Of a stretch of 37,801 bases of DNA, positions 6,637 through 15,044 are shown one piece after another (position 1 is the first letter of the stretch; each line of letters opens with the position of its first letter). The DNA comes from Bacteroidaceae bacterium. GTDB taxonomy: Bacteria; Bacteroidota; Bacteroidia; Bacteroidales; Bacteroidaceae. The position numbers and the translations under genes are program-made. The notes under the pieces are model-generated. The model was not told the origin of the DNA. It saw nothing but the letters and a program-made list of their open reading frames with translations, and made no database searches. The DNA lies in assembly GCA_017429945.1 (NCBI GenBank), contig JAFRNY010000037.1, positions 1 to 37,801 on the forward strand, read 5' to 3'.

Positions 6637-8108
6637 GAAAACTCCTTTCCCTGCTGCTATTGGCGGCCTTCATACCCGTCGCCTGCACCGACAAGGGCGA
6701 CGGCGTCCCCGCCGGACAGCCGCCCGTGATCACATGGGCCGAGGCTTCGGCGCGCTTCCGCATATATCTCGACGAGTCGCTTATGCTCGTGCCCGATATC
6801 GAAGGCCTCGACGAGACGTCGACCTTCGTGTGGACTATCGACGGGCGCGTCGTCAGCACCTCCGATTCCTATACGTTCGTTGCGCACGCCATGGGCGAAT
6901 ACTTCGTGCATCTGCTCGTCACGAACCGCTATGGCAAGAGCGAGGACGAGGTGAAAGTCACCGTGCTCGAGAGCCAAAGCGCTCCGCTGCCCGACGTGCC
7001 CGAGGAGACGCGCCTCTGGCTGTGCCCGTGGACAGAGGTCAACATAGCTCAGGGGCGCACCGTAAAGGTGCAGGCTTACGTGCTGCGGCAGCTTCCGTCC
7101 GAGGCCCGCTTCAGCTGGGATGTCGACGGCACTCCCCAGCCTCAGGCCACTGCTCCCGAGTACGTCTTCACCGGCTCGGCGCAGGGCCGTCACACGCTGC
7201 GCCTCACGCTCGAGACGCCCGACACCACAGCCACGCAAGAGTTCGTGGTCAACGTGTGTGCGCCTGCCGGCACCTTCCGTCGCGGCTTCGCAGGCGATGC
7301 ACTTGTCAATAAGATTTATGAGTACATGCCAGCCCCGGGACATCAGGTCAACGGCTACATCATCGTGGGCGATTCCTATCCTCCAGGCTGCACTCACGAG
7401 CAAGCGTGCGACAGTGTGCTGGCTCACATGCAGCGCCGATGGTCGGTGAGCCTGGGCTCGCAGGGCGGCTATCTCATCGCAGGCTTCGACCATAGCGTGC
7501 GCAACTCGGGCGGCGACTACGACCTCAGCATCAAGGGCAATCCCTTCAGCTACCAGTCGGAACCCGGAATCGTCTGGGTCAGCCAGGACGACAACGGCGA
7601 CGGCCTGCCCAACGACCAGTGGTTTGAGCTCGCCGGCTCCGAACTCCGCACCGCCAATCATCGCACCAACTACGCCATCACCTACTACCGTCCGGCCGCC
7701 CGCCGCTCTGCAACGGCGTGGCGCGATATCGACGGCCGCACGGGCTATGTGCCATACATGAGCTATTGGAATCCTAACGACAGCTACTGGCAGCCGTGGG
7801 TTGAGGGCACCGCGCGGACGTATTTTGGTTCGCAGCTGGCTGACCACAGCACTTACTCAGGCGGCTATTCCGACATACCCCCTTATGCCGGCGGTTACGC
7901 CGACAACCTCGGCAGCGACTACGTCGAAGGCCCTGCCGGCTTGATGAATCATTTCAAGATTTCCGCCGCTATCGACCATGATGGCGCCTTCGTCGACCTC
8001 GAGTACATCGACTTCGTAAAGATTCAGACGGCGCAGATAGGCAGTACGCCCAACCTCGGCGACATCAGCACTGAGGTCTATTACATTGGCGACTACCATT
8101 GTGAGTGA
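6633..8108 (+). CDS. PKD-like surface lipoprotein of the B12 locus
   Basis: A 491-residue lipoprotein: signal peptide with lipobox PVACT (Cys18), then two PKD/Ig-like domains (about residues 30-110, with TFVWTIDGRVVSTSDSYTF, and 120-210, with ARFSWDVDGTPQPQAT), then a roughly 280-residue C-terminal domain. That domain contains an Asp-rich, possibly calcium-binding loop DDNGDGLPNDQW and ends in a beta-rich stretch rich in Tyr, Gly and Trp. Start overlaps the upstream stop; the next gene follows 22 bp after this stop. Position between a BtuG-like propeller and a BtuB-like receptor points to a surface accessory in cobalamin capture, but no biochemical function can be read from the sequence. Confidence 0.75.
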   Translation: MRKLLSLLLLAAFIPVACTDKGDGVPAGQPPVITWAEASARFRIYLDESLMLVPDIEGLDETSTFVWTIDGRVVSTSDSYTFVAHAMGEYFVHLLVTNRYGKSEDEVKVTVLESQSAPLPDVPEETRLWLCPWTEVNIAQGRTVKVQAYVLRQLPSEARFSWDVDGTPQPQATAPEYVFTGSAQGRHTLRLTLETPDTTATQEFVVNVCAPAGTFRRGFAGDALVNKIYEYMPAPGHQVNGYIIVGDSYPPGCTHEQACDSVLAHMQRRWSVSLGSQGGYLIAGFDHSVRNSGGDYDLSIKGNPFSYQSEPGIVWVSQDDNGDGLPNDQWFELAGSELRTANHRTNYAITYYRPAARRSATAWRDIDGRTGYVPYMSYWNPNDSYWQPWVEGTARTYFGSQLADHSTYSGGYSDIPPYAGGYADNLGSDYVEGPAGLMNHFKISAAIDHDGAFVDLEYIDFVKIQTAQIGSTPNLGDISTEVYYIGDYHCE

Positions 8109-8130
8109 CCCTTATCCCAACCCACCTTTA

Positions 8131-10167
8131 ATGAGGCAGGCATTGTTCTTCATAAGTCTTGCGCTCTCCTGCGCCCTTGCCGCGCAGGACGAGAGCACGA
8201 TGCGCGAGGTCTCCGTTGCGGCTTTCCGCCGTATCGGCGACACGGGTTTGCAGCGAACGACTCTCGACACCCTCGTGCTTCACCAGAACGTGGCCCTCTC
8301 GATGTCCGACATACTTACGCAGCACTCCTCGCTCTTCATCAAGAGCTACGGCCGTGCCACGGAGTCGACAGTGGAGTTCCGCGGCACGTCGCCAAGCCAC
8401 ACCCAAGTGCTGTGGAATGGCATGAAGATCAACTCGCCAATGCTCGGCACGGTGGATTTCAGCACCATTCCGGCATATTTCGTCGACGAGGCCAATCTGC
8501 TGCACGGAGCATCGTCGCTGACGCTCACCGGCGGAGGCCTGGGCGGCGCTGTGGAACTGGCCACGAAGGCGGCGAGCCAGCCCGGACTGGGCTTTCAGTA
8601 CATCCAAGGCATAGGGTCGTATAAGACGTTCGACCAGTTCGCGCGCTTCACCTATGCCAACGAGCGTGTGGCCAGCAGCACGCGCGTCAGCTACGCCACG
8701 AGCCGCAACGATTTCCGCTACACCAACTACGATAAGAAAGTCGACGAGCGCGACGCCGACGGCCGCATCATCCGCTCCTATCATCCTACCGAGCGCAACC
8801 GCAGCGGCTACTTCCACGACCTACACGTACTGCAGCAGCTGACGTTCAAGCAAGTACTCGGAGGCACCCTCGACGCCTCAGCGTGGTACACCCACAGCCT
8901 GCGGGGCCTGCCCTTCCTGAGCGTCGATTATCGCGACGACCGCGACTTCACCAACGAGCAAGGGCAAGATGCCGTGCGCAGCGTAGTCGATTGGCAGCGG
9001 GCCCTGGGCAGCAACTGGGCTCTCGACGCGCGTGCCGGCTATGCCTATCAGTCCATAGCCTACGATTATTCCACGACACGCACGACGGCCGACGGCACGC
9101 AACCGACGGCCAACATCATCACAGCTTCGCACAGCTACAGCCAACAGGCCAACCTGCACCTGAAGGCCGACTATATGCCTGCGGCCGACTGGCTCCTCTC
9201 GGCCTCCCTCGACCTGGCCTACGACCACGTCCGCAGCCACGACCGCAGCCCCTTCCACATTGGCGACAACTACAACCGCGGGCGCATGGAGTCGGCGCTG
9301 AGCCTGGCCGCACGTTATCGTCCCACGAGGCGACTTTCGCTGGCTGCCGTGGCGCGCGAAGAGCTCTATGCCCGCGACCTCGTGCCGGTCATACCCGCCT
9401 TCTTCGGGGAGTACACGCTTCTGAAGGGCTTGGTCTTCAAGGTCTCGGTAGCGCGCAACTATCGTTATCCCACGATGGACGACCTCTACTTCCGTCCCGG
9501 AGGCAACCCCGACCTGCGCCCGGAGCGTGGCTTCACCTACGATGGAGGCCTCGAAGGCAGTATGCGCCGCACTCTCTTCGGCGGGCGCGACGGCTCGAGC
9601 CTGAGCCTGAAGGCTAACCTCTCGGCCTTCGATTCTTACATCAGCGACTGGATCCTTTGGACGCCCAATGCCAAAGGCTATTGGCAACCGTCAAACCTGA
9701 AGAAAGTTCACAACTACGGCACTGAACTCTCCCTCTCGGCCGACAGCCGCCTGCCTCGGCAGTGGACGGCGGCGCTCTCTGCCAACTACGCCTACACGCC
9801 GTCGATCAACCAGAGCGAAGACCTCGACGCCGCCGACACATCCTTCGGCAAGCAGCTCGTCTACGTACCCCTGCACTCCGCAAACCTCTCGCTGCGACTA
9901 GGGTGGCGCCGCTGGGCCCTGGCCTATCAGTGGTATGCCTACAGCGAGCGGTTCACCACCACGAGCAACGACGTCAGCCGCATCACAGGGCGCCTCAAGC
10001 CTTACTATATGAGCGACATCACGCTCGAGCACCGCCTGCGCCTGCGCCGCCTCCAAGCATCAGTCAAAGGCGTAGTCTATAATCTCCTGGGCTCGGAGTA
10101 CGTCACTGTGCTCTCGCGCCCAATGGCAGGCCGGCATTTCGAGGTCTTTGTGGAGATAAAGCTGTAG
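8131..10167 (+). CDS. BtuB-like TonB-dependent outer-membrane receptor
   Basis: A 678-residue TonB-dependent receptor, small for Bacteroidota because it lacks the carboxypeptidase-like N-terminal extension of SusC proteins. The signal peptide MRQALFFISLALSCALAAQ ends before a short TonB-box region (EVSVAAF). The plug domain spans about residues 40-150 and includes VEFRGTSPSHTQVLWNGMKI and LLHGASSLTLTGGGLGGAVEL. The rest is a 22-strand barrel, with the lateral motif NPDLRPERGFTYDGGLEG and a terminal strand HFEVFVEIKL. The open frame starts earlier, at 8086, but the ATG at 8131 gives a proper signal peptide and sits 22 bp after the previous stop. Riboswitch control and the BtuG-like partner make cobalamin the probable substrate. 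Confidence 0.87.
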   Translation: MRQALFFISLALSCALAAQDESTMREVSVAAFRRIGDTGLQRTTLDTLVLHQNVALSMSDILTQHSSLFIKSYGRATESTVEFRGTSPSHTQVLWNGMKINSPMLGTVDFSTIPAYFVDEANLLHGASSLTLTGGGLGGAVELATKAASQPGLGFQYIQGIGSYKTFDQFARFTYANERVASSTRVSYATSRNDFRYTNYDKKVDERDADGRIIRSYHPTERNRSGYFHDLHVLQQLTFKQVLGGTLDASAWYTHSLRGLPFLSVDYRDDRDFTNEQGQDAVRSVVDWQRALGSNWALDARAGYAYQSIAYDYSTTRTTADGTQPTANIITASHSYSQQANLHLKADYMPAADWLLSASLDLAYDHVRSHDRSPFHIGDNYNRGRMESALSLAARYRPTRRLSLAAVAREELYARDLVPVIPAFFGEYTLLKGLVFKVSVARNYRYPTMDDLYFRPGGNPDLRPERGFTYDGGLEGSMRRTLFGGRDGSSLSLKANLSAFDSYISDWILWTPNAKGYWQPSNLKKVHNYGTELSLSADSRLPRQWTAALSANYAYTPSINQSEDLDAADTSFGKQLVYVPLHSANLSLRLGWRRWALAYQWYAYSERFTTTSNDVSRITGRLKPYYMSDITLEHRLRLRRLQASVKGVVYNLLGSEYVTVLSRPMAGRHFEVFVEIKL

Positions 10168-10252
10168 AATGCCAGGCCAGTTCCTTCCCTCTCCCGGTCT
10201 ATTCGTGGAGAGGACTAATTAACCTCTTTACTTTCACTCAAGCAGTAATCCT

Positions 10253-11485
10253 ATGGGCAAAAGACTCTCCTCGTTCTTCACTTCCCCCTTTTCGCCTTTC
10301 ACATTTCTAGCCTCCGCGCCCTCTGTCTTCTCCGCGCCATCAGTGGCAGTGAAGCGGTCATTCCTCGTCTCCCGGTTTTCGCTCCTCCTCATTCTCTTTT
10401 CCGCCTGCACGGGCAACCGGGTTGCGGAGCAGGGACTGACGGCCGTGCCGATGCGCTATGCGACCAACCTCACCTGCGAGCGGGGCGAGGGCTACAGCCT
10501 GTGGACTCTGCGCGACCCGTGGGACTCGACCGCCGTGCTTCATCGCTACGTCCTTGTCCACGACAGTGCCGCCGTGCCGGATTTTTCACTTTTCACTTTT
10601 CACTTTTCAATTATCAACGTTCCCGCCCGCTCAGCAGGCGTAGCCACTGCCGTCCACTGCGGACTGCTCGATGAGCTGGGCGTGGCCTCGGCCATCGCGG
10701 GCGTGTGCGAGAAACAATATATCGACCTGCCAGTCGTCAGCGAAGGACTTGCCGCAGGGCGAATTGCCGACTTCGGCAACGGCATGAATCCTACCATCGA
10801 GCGCATCATCGACGTGGCGCCCGACGTGCTGCTGCTCACGCCCTTCGAGCACAGCGGCGGCTATGGGCGCGTGGAGCGCCTGGGCATACCTATCGTCGAG
10901 TGCGCCGAATATATGGAGGTGTCGCCCCTGGCACGTGCCGAATGGATTCGCTTCTACGCTGAAATCTTTGGCGCCGAGGAGCGTGCCGACAGCATCTTCA
11001 AGGCCGTAGAGGCAAACTACCTCGAACTGAAAACGCTGGCCGCAAAAGTCGCAGAGCGCCCGCGACTGCTCACCGAGATGATGTATGGCGGCCAGTGGTT
11101 CGTGCCTTCAGGGCAGAGCACCATGGGCATTATGTTCGCCGACGCCGGCGCCGACTACCTCTTCAGCGACCTGCCCGGCCAGGGCAGCACGGCGCTGACC
11201 TTCGAGCAGGTGCTCGATCAGGCCGGCGAGGCCGACCTCTGGCTCGTGAAGTTCAATTCCGCACGCCCGCTGACCTATGCCCAGCTCTCTGCCGACTACC
11301 AGCCCTACACCCACTTCCGCGCCTTCGCCCAGCGCCACATCTGGGGCTGCGACCTCGCTCACAACCATTTCTACGAGCAGACGCCCTTTCACCCCGACCG
11401 CCTGCTGCGCGACCTCGTCAGCATCTGTCACCCTGAACTTATGTCTGGCCTGGAGCCCGTCTACTACAGCCCCTTGAAAGAATAA
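10253..11485 (+). CDS. BtuF-like ABC transporter substrate-binding lipoprotein
   Basis: A helical-backbone metal/cobalamin receptor protein of up to 410 residues, likely the periplasmic carrier that passes B12 to BtuCD (not in this window). Family features: VATAVHCGLLDELGVASAIAGV, then APDVLLLTPFEHSGGYGRVERLGIPIVECAEYME, and a second lobe from GGQWFVPSGQSTMGIMFADAGADYLF. Two oddities. First, the ATG at 10253 adds about 32 low-complexity residues; a GTG at 10349 gives MKRSFLVSRFSLLLILFSAC, a normal lipoprotein signal, and both share the lipobox Cys. Second, five 7-bp repeats at 10583-10617 insert FSLFTFHFSIIN between strands of the first lobe without breaking the frame. An 85-bp spacer behind btuB holds a CCTCTCC/GGAGAGG stem at 10188-10213. 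Confidence 0.82.
   Translation: MGKRLSSFFTSPFSPFTFLASAPSVFSAPSVAVKRSFLVSRFSLLLILFSACTGNRVAEQGLTAVPMRYATNLTCERGEGYSLWTLRDPWDSTAVLHRYVLVHDSAAVPDFSLFTFHFSIINVPARSAGVATAVHCGLLDELGVASAIAGVCEKQYIDLPVVSEGLAAGRIADFGNGMNPTIERIIDVAPDVLLLTPFEHSGGYGRVERLGIPIVECAEYMEVSPLARAEWIRFYAEIFGAEERADSIFKAVEANYLELKTLAAKVAERPRLLTEMMYGGQWFVPSGQSTMGIMFADAGADYLFSDLPGQGSTALTFEQVLDQAGEADLWLVKFNSARPLTYAQLSADYQPYTHFRAFAQRHIWGCDLAHNHFYEQTPFHPDRLLRDLVSICHPELMSGLEPVYYSPLKE
10583..10617 (+). repeat. Period-7 repeat inside the btuF-like gene
   Basis: Five heptads (ttttcac three times, ttttcaa, ttatcaa) lie wholly inside the open frame and encode an aromatic stretch that relatives of this family do not normally show. Confidence 0.85.
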
Positions 11486-11631
11486 CTCCATCGCTACCTC
11501 GCGTTGATGCAAAGGGTGGGGGAGAAGATCGCCCGGTATAGTATAAGAATCACAATATGCCCCGAAAACAGCCTTAAAATGCGCTTTGTTTAAATAAAAT
11601 GAAGCTACAATAACATTTTTTTTGCAAAAAC

Positions 11632-11663
11632 TTTGTTCACATACTATCTTTTAACTACTTTTG
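11632..11663 (+). promoter_or_regulatory. Promoter of the OmpA-family porin
   Basis: TTTG at 11632-11635, 20 bp spacer, TACTTTTG at 11656-11663: a full match to the Bacteroidota consensus, with an A/T-rich leader of about 40 bp before the ATG. Confidence 0.85.
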
Positions 11664-11710
11664 CACTGAAATATGTATCACCAAATTCAAAAAACAATTT
11701 TTTAATGATT

Positions 11711-12784
11711 ATGAAACTTACTAAAATTCTGCTCGTGGCAGCCCTCGCAATGGTAGGCCTGTCAGCCAACGCTCAGGAGACCGAGCGCGTAGAGTTCAAT
11801 CACCACTGGTTCCTGCAGCTGCAGGGCGGCGCCACCTATACCCTCGGTGAGGCCGACTTCAACAAACTCATCTCGCCTGCTGCCCAGGTGGCCGTTGGCT
11901 ATCAGTTCACTCCCGTATGGGCTCTGCGCCTGGCCGTCAATGGTTGGGAAAGCAAGGGTGGTTTCGAGACCAACGAGACCTATAAGTGGAACTACGTTAC
12001 TCCCGCCCTCGACCTCAAGTTCAACCTCGTCAACGCTATCGCAGGCTGGAATCCCAAGCGCGTATTCGGCATGAACCTCATCGCCGGCGTAGGCGCCAAC
12101 ATCGGCTGGAACAACGACGAAGCTGCCGAGATGGCTCGCTACTGGGTAATGCGCGAACTTTGGGACGGCACTAAGGTGCGCCCCGTTGGCCGCTTTGGTC
12201 TCGACCTCGACTTCCGTCTTAGCAAGCGCGTAAGCCTCAACATCGAGGGTATGGCCAACATGCTCTCCGACGAGTACAACAGCAAGCACAAGAACAAGGA
12301 CGCCAACCTCGACTGGTACTTCACCGCTCTCGCTGGCCTGAAGATCAACCTCGGCAAGGTAGAGAACGTTATCCCCGTGGCCGTTCCCGTTGTTGTTGAA
12401 GAGCCCGCTCCCGAGCCCGTAGCTCCCGCTAAGGTCGTTGAGAAGCCCGTCGTGAAGAAAGTTGCTGAGATGCGTCGCGAGATCTTCTATCAGATCCGTG
12501 AGACCGTCATCCCCGCCGACCAGAAGAACAAGATTGCTGAGCTCGTTTCCTTCCTCAAGGCTAACCCCGAGACTCGCGTGAACGTAACAGGTTATGCCGA
12601 CGCCGGCACCGGTAACCCCCGCATCAACATGAAGTACTCCGAGGGTCGTGCTGAGAACGTTGCCAAGGCTCTCACCGAGGCTGGCATCGACGCTGCCCGC
12701 ATCACCGTTGACGCTAAGGGCGACACCGTTCAGCCCTTCGCTGAGAACGACAAGAACCGCGTAACCATCGCTATCGCTAAGTAA
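11711..12784 (+). CDS. OmpA-family outer-membrane porin
   Basis: About 357 residues. The signal peptide MKLTKILLVAALAMVGLSANAQ is followed by an eight-strand barrel-type domain (roughly residues 30-215), a Pro/Val/Glu-rich linker, and a C-terminal OmpA/peptidoglycan-binding domain with EIFYQIRETVIPADQKNKIAEL and VNVTGYADAGTGNPRINMKYSEGRAENV. It anchors the outer membrane to peptidoglycan and is typically among the most abundant proteins in these bacteria. Codon use is visibly different from its neighbours (repeated gtt, cgt and aag, few rare codons), as expected for very high expression, and the promoter matches consensus. The ATG at 11711 is chosen; the one at 11705 (MIMKL) is equally possible, and the longer frame from 11633 would overlap the promoter. 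Confidence 0.93.
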   Translation: MKLTKILLVAALAMVGLSANAQETERVEFNHHWFLQLQGGATYTLGEADFNKLISPAAQVAVGYQFTPVWALRLAVNGWESKGGFETNETYKWNYVTPALDLKFNLVNAIAGWNPKRVFGMNLIAGVGANIGWNNDEAAEMARYWVMRELWDGTKVRPVGRFGLDLDFRLSKRVSLNIEGMANMLSDEYNSKHKNKDANLDWYFTALAGLKINLGKVENVIPVAVPVVVEEPAPEPVAPAKVVEKPVVKKVAEMRREIFYQIRETVIPADQKNKIAELVSFLKANPETRVNVTGYADAGTGNPRINMKYSEGRAENVAKALTEAGIDAARITVDAKGDTVQPFAENDKNRVTIAIAK

Positions 12785-12810
12785 GCTGATACGTTGAGTA
12801 AGCAATAACA

Positions 12811-12840
12811 AAAGCCCCGCCTTCTTGGTGGGGCTTTTTT
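12811..12840 (+). terminator. Terminator of the OmpA-family gene
   Basis: AAAGCCCC and GGGGCTTT form an eight-base stem followed by T residues; A residues on the other side mean it may also serve the convergent AraC gene. Confidence 0.9.
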
Positions 12841-12904
12841 GTGTGCAATAATATAGCAGTTGTCACAGGCAGCCCCATTGTGGCGGCTCTGTCGTCGCCT
12901 TCTT

Positions 12905-13783
12905 TTATTTCTCCGCTCTATACACCCTCGGCGACATACCTTTCATGCGCGAGAAGAACTTGCTGAACGACGCAGCGTCGGCGAAGTGGAGGCGGTCGGC
13001 AATCTGGGCGATGCTCATCGGCGACGTGCGCAGGAGGAACGACGCCTCCATAAGGAGCATTTGGTTGATATAGTCGACGACAGTGCGGCCCGTGACCTGC
13101 CGCACCACGCGCGAGAGATAGACGGGGGTGATATGGAGGCTGTCGGCGTAGTACGCTATGTCATGATGCTCGGCGAAATGCTTGGGCAGAAGGCTTATGA
13201 AGCCTATGAAGATTTCCTCAATGCGCGGGGGCGTCTGGCGATGTACGATGTTCTGATGCATCACATTATGCACGTCGAGCAAGAATACGGCATAGAGCAT
13301 TCGCAGGATCTTATCTTTGTAGATGTTGTCGGAGCGCTGATAGGCGATGATCTCGAGCAGCCGTGCGGACAGGTGCTGTGCTGTGGCATTAGGCAGCGCC
13401 AGTCTGGGCTCGTGCAGCTGAACGATGGGCCGATAGGCTATATTCACCAGGTCGCGAACGGTGGGCATCTCTATTGTCATATTCTCGTCGGCCATGAGGC
13501 ATAGGGCACGGTAGTTCTCCGAGGCCGAGACAACGTTGATCGATAGGCCCGGCGAGTAGAAATAGAGATCGTCGGCCTGCAGAGTGAGCACCTTGCCGTT
13601 GTAGATGACGGTCATCCATCCTTCCGTCACCAGCGTGAACGTGTAGGCTGCGATGAATCCTTGCGTGGCGTTCGTGCGCAACGCCATAGCAGCATTTTGC
13701 TCCACGCAGAGCAGCTTGCCGTCCCAATCGGCCATCGGCATCGAGCCGATCATAGCCATCCAACTTTCTTTCAGGGTATACAT
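12905..13783 (-). CDS. AraC-family transcriptional regulator
   Basis: A 292-residue regulator with an N-terminal cupin-like sensor half (about 1-150, including FTLVTEGWMTVIYNGKVLTL and DDLYFYSPG) and a C-terminal double helix-turn-helix (about 195-290). The latter has the typical pattern DIAYYADSLHITPVYLSRVVRQVTG followed by SMSIAQIADRLHFADAASFSKFF-like helices and MSPRVYRAEK. The ligand is unknown. It is transcribed away from the ferritin-like gene, so it may control that redox cluster, which is inference. Its -7 box TATCTTTG lies at 13799-13792, only 8 bp from the ATG at 13783. Either the mRNA is nearly leaderless or translation starts at an internal Met (13759 or 13741). Confidence 0.9.
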   Translation of the reverse strand: MYTLKESWMAMIGSMPMADWDGKLLCVEQNAAMALRTNATQGFIAAYTFTLVTEGWMTVIYNGKVLTLQADDLYFYSPGLSINVVSASENYRALCLMADENMTIEMPTVRDLVNIAYRPIVQLHEPRLALPNATAQHLSARLLEIIAYQRSDNIYKDKILRMLYAVFLLDVHNVMHQNIVHRQTPPRIEEIFIGFISLLPKHFAEHHDIAYYADSLHITPVYLSRVVRQVTGRTVVDYINQMLLMEASFLLRTSPMSIAQIADRLHFADAASFSKFFSRMKGMSPRVYRAEK

Positions 13784-13791
13784 ATCTGCGG

Positions 13792-13799
13792 CAAAGATA
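13792..13799 (-). promoter_or_regulatory. -7 box of the AraC-family gene
   Basis: TATCTTTG on the minus strand, 8 bp from the annotated ATG. TTTTTGTA (13806-13813) and TACAAAAA (13853-13860) form an 8-bp inverted repeat in the same intergenic region and could be an operator. Confidence 0.6.
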
Positions 13800-13876
13800 C
13801 CTAATTTTTTGTAGATTGTATCGTTTCAGACAAGTTTTGTATCATCTTAGATTACAAAAAGGTCGTATTTTGGTAT

Positions 13877-13884
13877 TACTTTTG
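13877..13884 (+). promoter_or_regulatory. -7 box for the ferritin-like operon
   Basis: TACTTTTG, 52 bp before the ATG at 13936. No convincing TTTG is found at -33, which suits a promoter needing an activator such as the divergent AraC protein. Confidence 0.65.
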
Positions 13885-13935
13885 CAAGCGATAACAACAG
13901 TCAGCTTAATTTTTAACTCTAAAACGTATACTATT

Positions 13936-14397
13936 ATGACTAAAGAAGAAGCTTTGAAAAAGTTCGCCGAACTCGGCGCTGTATGGTTTGGAAACAGTAA
14001 ACAACACTTCGCATTCTCCGCTTACTGCCGTCTGCAAGGCTGGAACAAGCTGGCCGACAAGTGGAAGGAAGAGGCCGAGGAAGAGTGGGACGAGGCCGAA
14101 GAGGTGCTCAACCGGCTCGTGGAGCTCGGCTGCAAGCCCGCCGACCTGCAGGAGGCTATGAAGACCATCGAATTCCCCTTCTACGACGACCCCAAGCAGC
14201 AGATTGAGACAGACTATCAGCCCAATGCCGTTAAGGAACTGAGCGAGCTGGCCGACGCCTTCAAGGACGACTATCCCACGCAGAAGCTCATCCAGAAGTG
14301 GATCGACGACGAAATGGAGCACATGGCTTGGGAGGCTCAGTACCTCAACTATATCGACAAGCTTGGCTACGAGAACTTCCTCACGGCAATGATGTGA
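13936..14397 (+). CDS. Ferritin-like (bacterioferritin-type) protein
   Basis: A 153-residue, all-helical, acidic protein. The pattern NKLADKWKEEAEEEWDEAEEVLNRLVELGCKP followed by PFYDDPKQQIETDYQ and KWIDDEMEHMAWEAQYL resembles the helix pairs of bacterioferritin/ferritin-like proteins, with an ExxH motif at Glu126-His129. The second-helix equivalent reads ExxE rather than ExxH, and no first-helix ligand is obvious, so the di-iron site may be altered; iron storage or peroxide handling is inference. The open frame begins at 13816, but the ATG at 13936 follows the promoter box and gives the normal MTKEEALKKF start. It leads a short cluster with a PPOX flavoprotein and a winged-helix peptide. Confidence 0.62.
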   Translation: MTKEEALKKFAELGAVWFGNSKQHFAFSAYCRLQGWNKLADKWKEEAEEEWDEAEEVLNRLVELGCKPADLQEAMKTIEFPFYDDPKQQIETDYQPNAVKELSELADAFKDDYPTQKLIQKWIDDEMEHMAWEAQYLNYIDKLGYENFLTAMM

Positions 14398-14402
14398 TAA
14401 TC

Positions 14403-14437
14403 CATTGAGAATTGACAATTAAGAATTGAACATTATG
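14403..14437 (+). repeat. Period-7 repeat ending in a start codon
   Basis: Five in-phase heptads (cattgag, aattgac, aattaag, aattgaa, cattatg) fill the spacer between the ferritin-like stop and the next gene; the final ATG is that gene's start codon. Confidence 0.85.
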
Positions 14438-14833
14438 GAAGCAGCAAAGAAAGTATATGATTTTCTGGAGAAAGCCGGAACATTCTACCTCGCAACGGTA
14501 GAGGGCGACCAGCCGCGCGTACGTCCCTATGGAGCCATGTTGTTCTTCGAGGAGAAAATCTACATCATGGCCTTCGGCCACACAAATGCCACACGCCAGA
14601 TTGCCGCCAACCAGAAGGTGGAAATCTGTGCCTTCAAGGGTCAGACGCTGCGCATTGAGTGCAAGCTCGTCGAGGACAATCGTCCCGAGGTGGGCAAGGC
14701 GCTCGTCGATAGGATGCCCGTGCTGAAGCCCGCCCTCGGTGAGAACGGCGAGAACGGCGTGATGTACTATCTCAAGGATGCCAAAGCCGACTTCTTCAAG
14801 ATGATGGAACTGGTAGAAACCGTAATATTCTAA
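14435..14833 (+). CDS. Pyridoxamine 5'-phosphate oxidase-family flavoprotein
   Basis: A 132-residue protein of the FMN-binding split-barrel fold: FYLATVEGDQPRVRPYGAMLFFEEKIYIMAFG covers the first strands with the usual Arg-Pro pair near the flavin, then ICAFKGQTLRIECKLVED. Members bind FMN or related flavins and act as small oxidoreductases; the substrate is not evident, and it is too short and diverged to be PdxH. Its ATG at 14435 is the last three bases of a heptanucleotide repeat. It lies 37 bp after the ferritin-like gene and 13 bp before a winged-helix gene, so the three form an operon. Confidence 0.82.
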   Translation: MEAAKKVYDFLEKAGTFYLATVEGDQPRVRPYGAMLFFEEKIYIMAFGHTNATRQIAANQKVEICAFKGQTLRIECKLVEDNRPEVGKALVDRMPVLKPALGENGENGVMYYLKDAKADFFKMMELVETVIF

Positions 14834-14846
14834 CCCTCTGACAATT

Positions 14847-15020
14847 ATGAAAGAAAAAGTGCTACAGGCCATGCGCGAGGCTGGCAAACCCGTCTCGGCT
14901 GGCGACGTCACGAAGGCATTGGCTGCCGACCGCAAGGAGGTCGACAAAGCTTTCGCTGAACTGAAGAAGGAGGGCGCCATCGTGTCGCCCGTCCGCTGCA
15001 AGTGGGAGCCGGCTAAGTAA
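14847..15020 (+). CDS. Small winged-helix DNA-binding protein
   Basis: A 57-residue protein beginning MKEKVLQAMREAGKPVSAGD. Three short helices (KVLQAMREAG, SAGDVTKALAA, RKEVDKAFAELKKEG) and the closing AIVSPVRCKWEPAK give the shape of a minimal winged helix-turn-helix, as in MarR-like domains reduced to the core. It is basic at both ends and could bind DNA as a regulator of its own operon; the function is unproven. It starts 13 bp after the PPOX gene and is followed by a large stem-loop with a T run. Confidence 0.75.
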   Translation: MKEKVLQAMREAGKPVSAGDVTKALAADRKEVDKAFAELKKEGAIVSPVRCKWEPAK

Positions 15021-15044
15021 AAAACAAAGGTTCTTTAACCCTAC

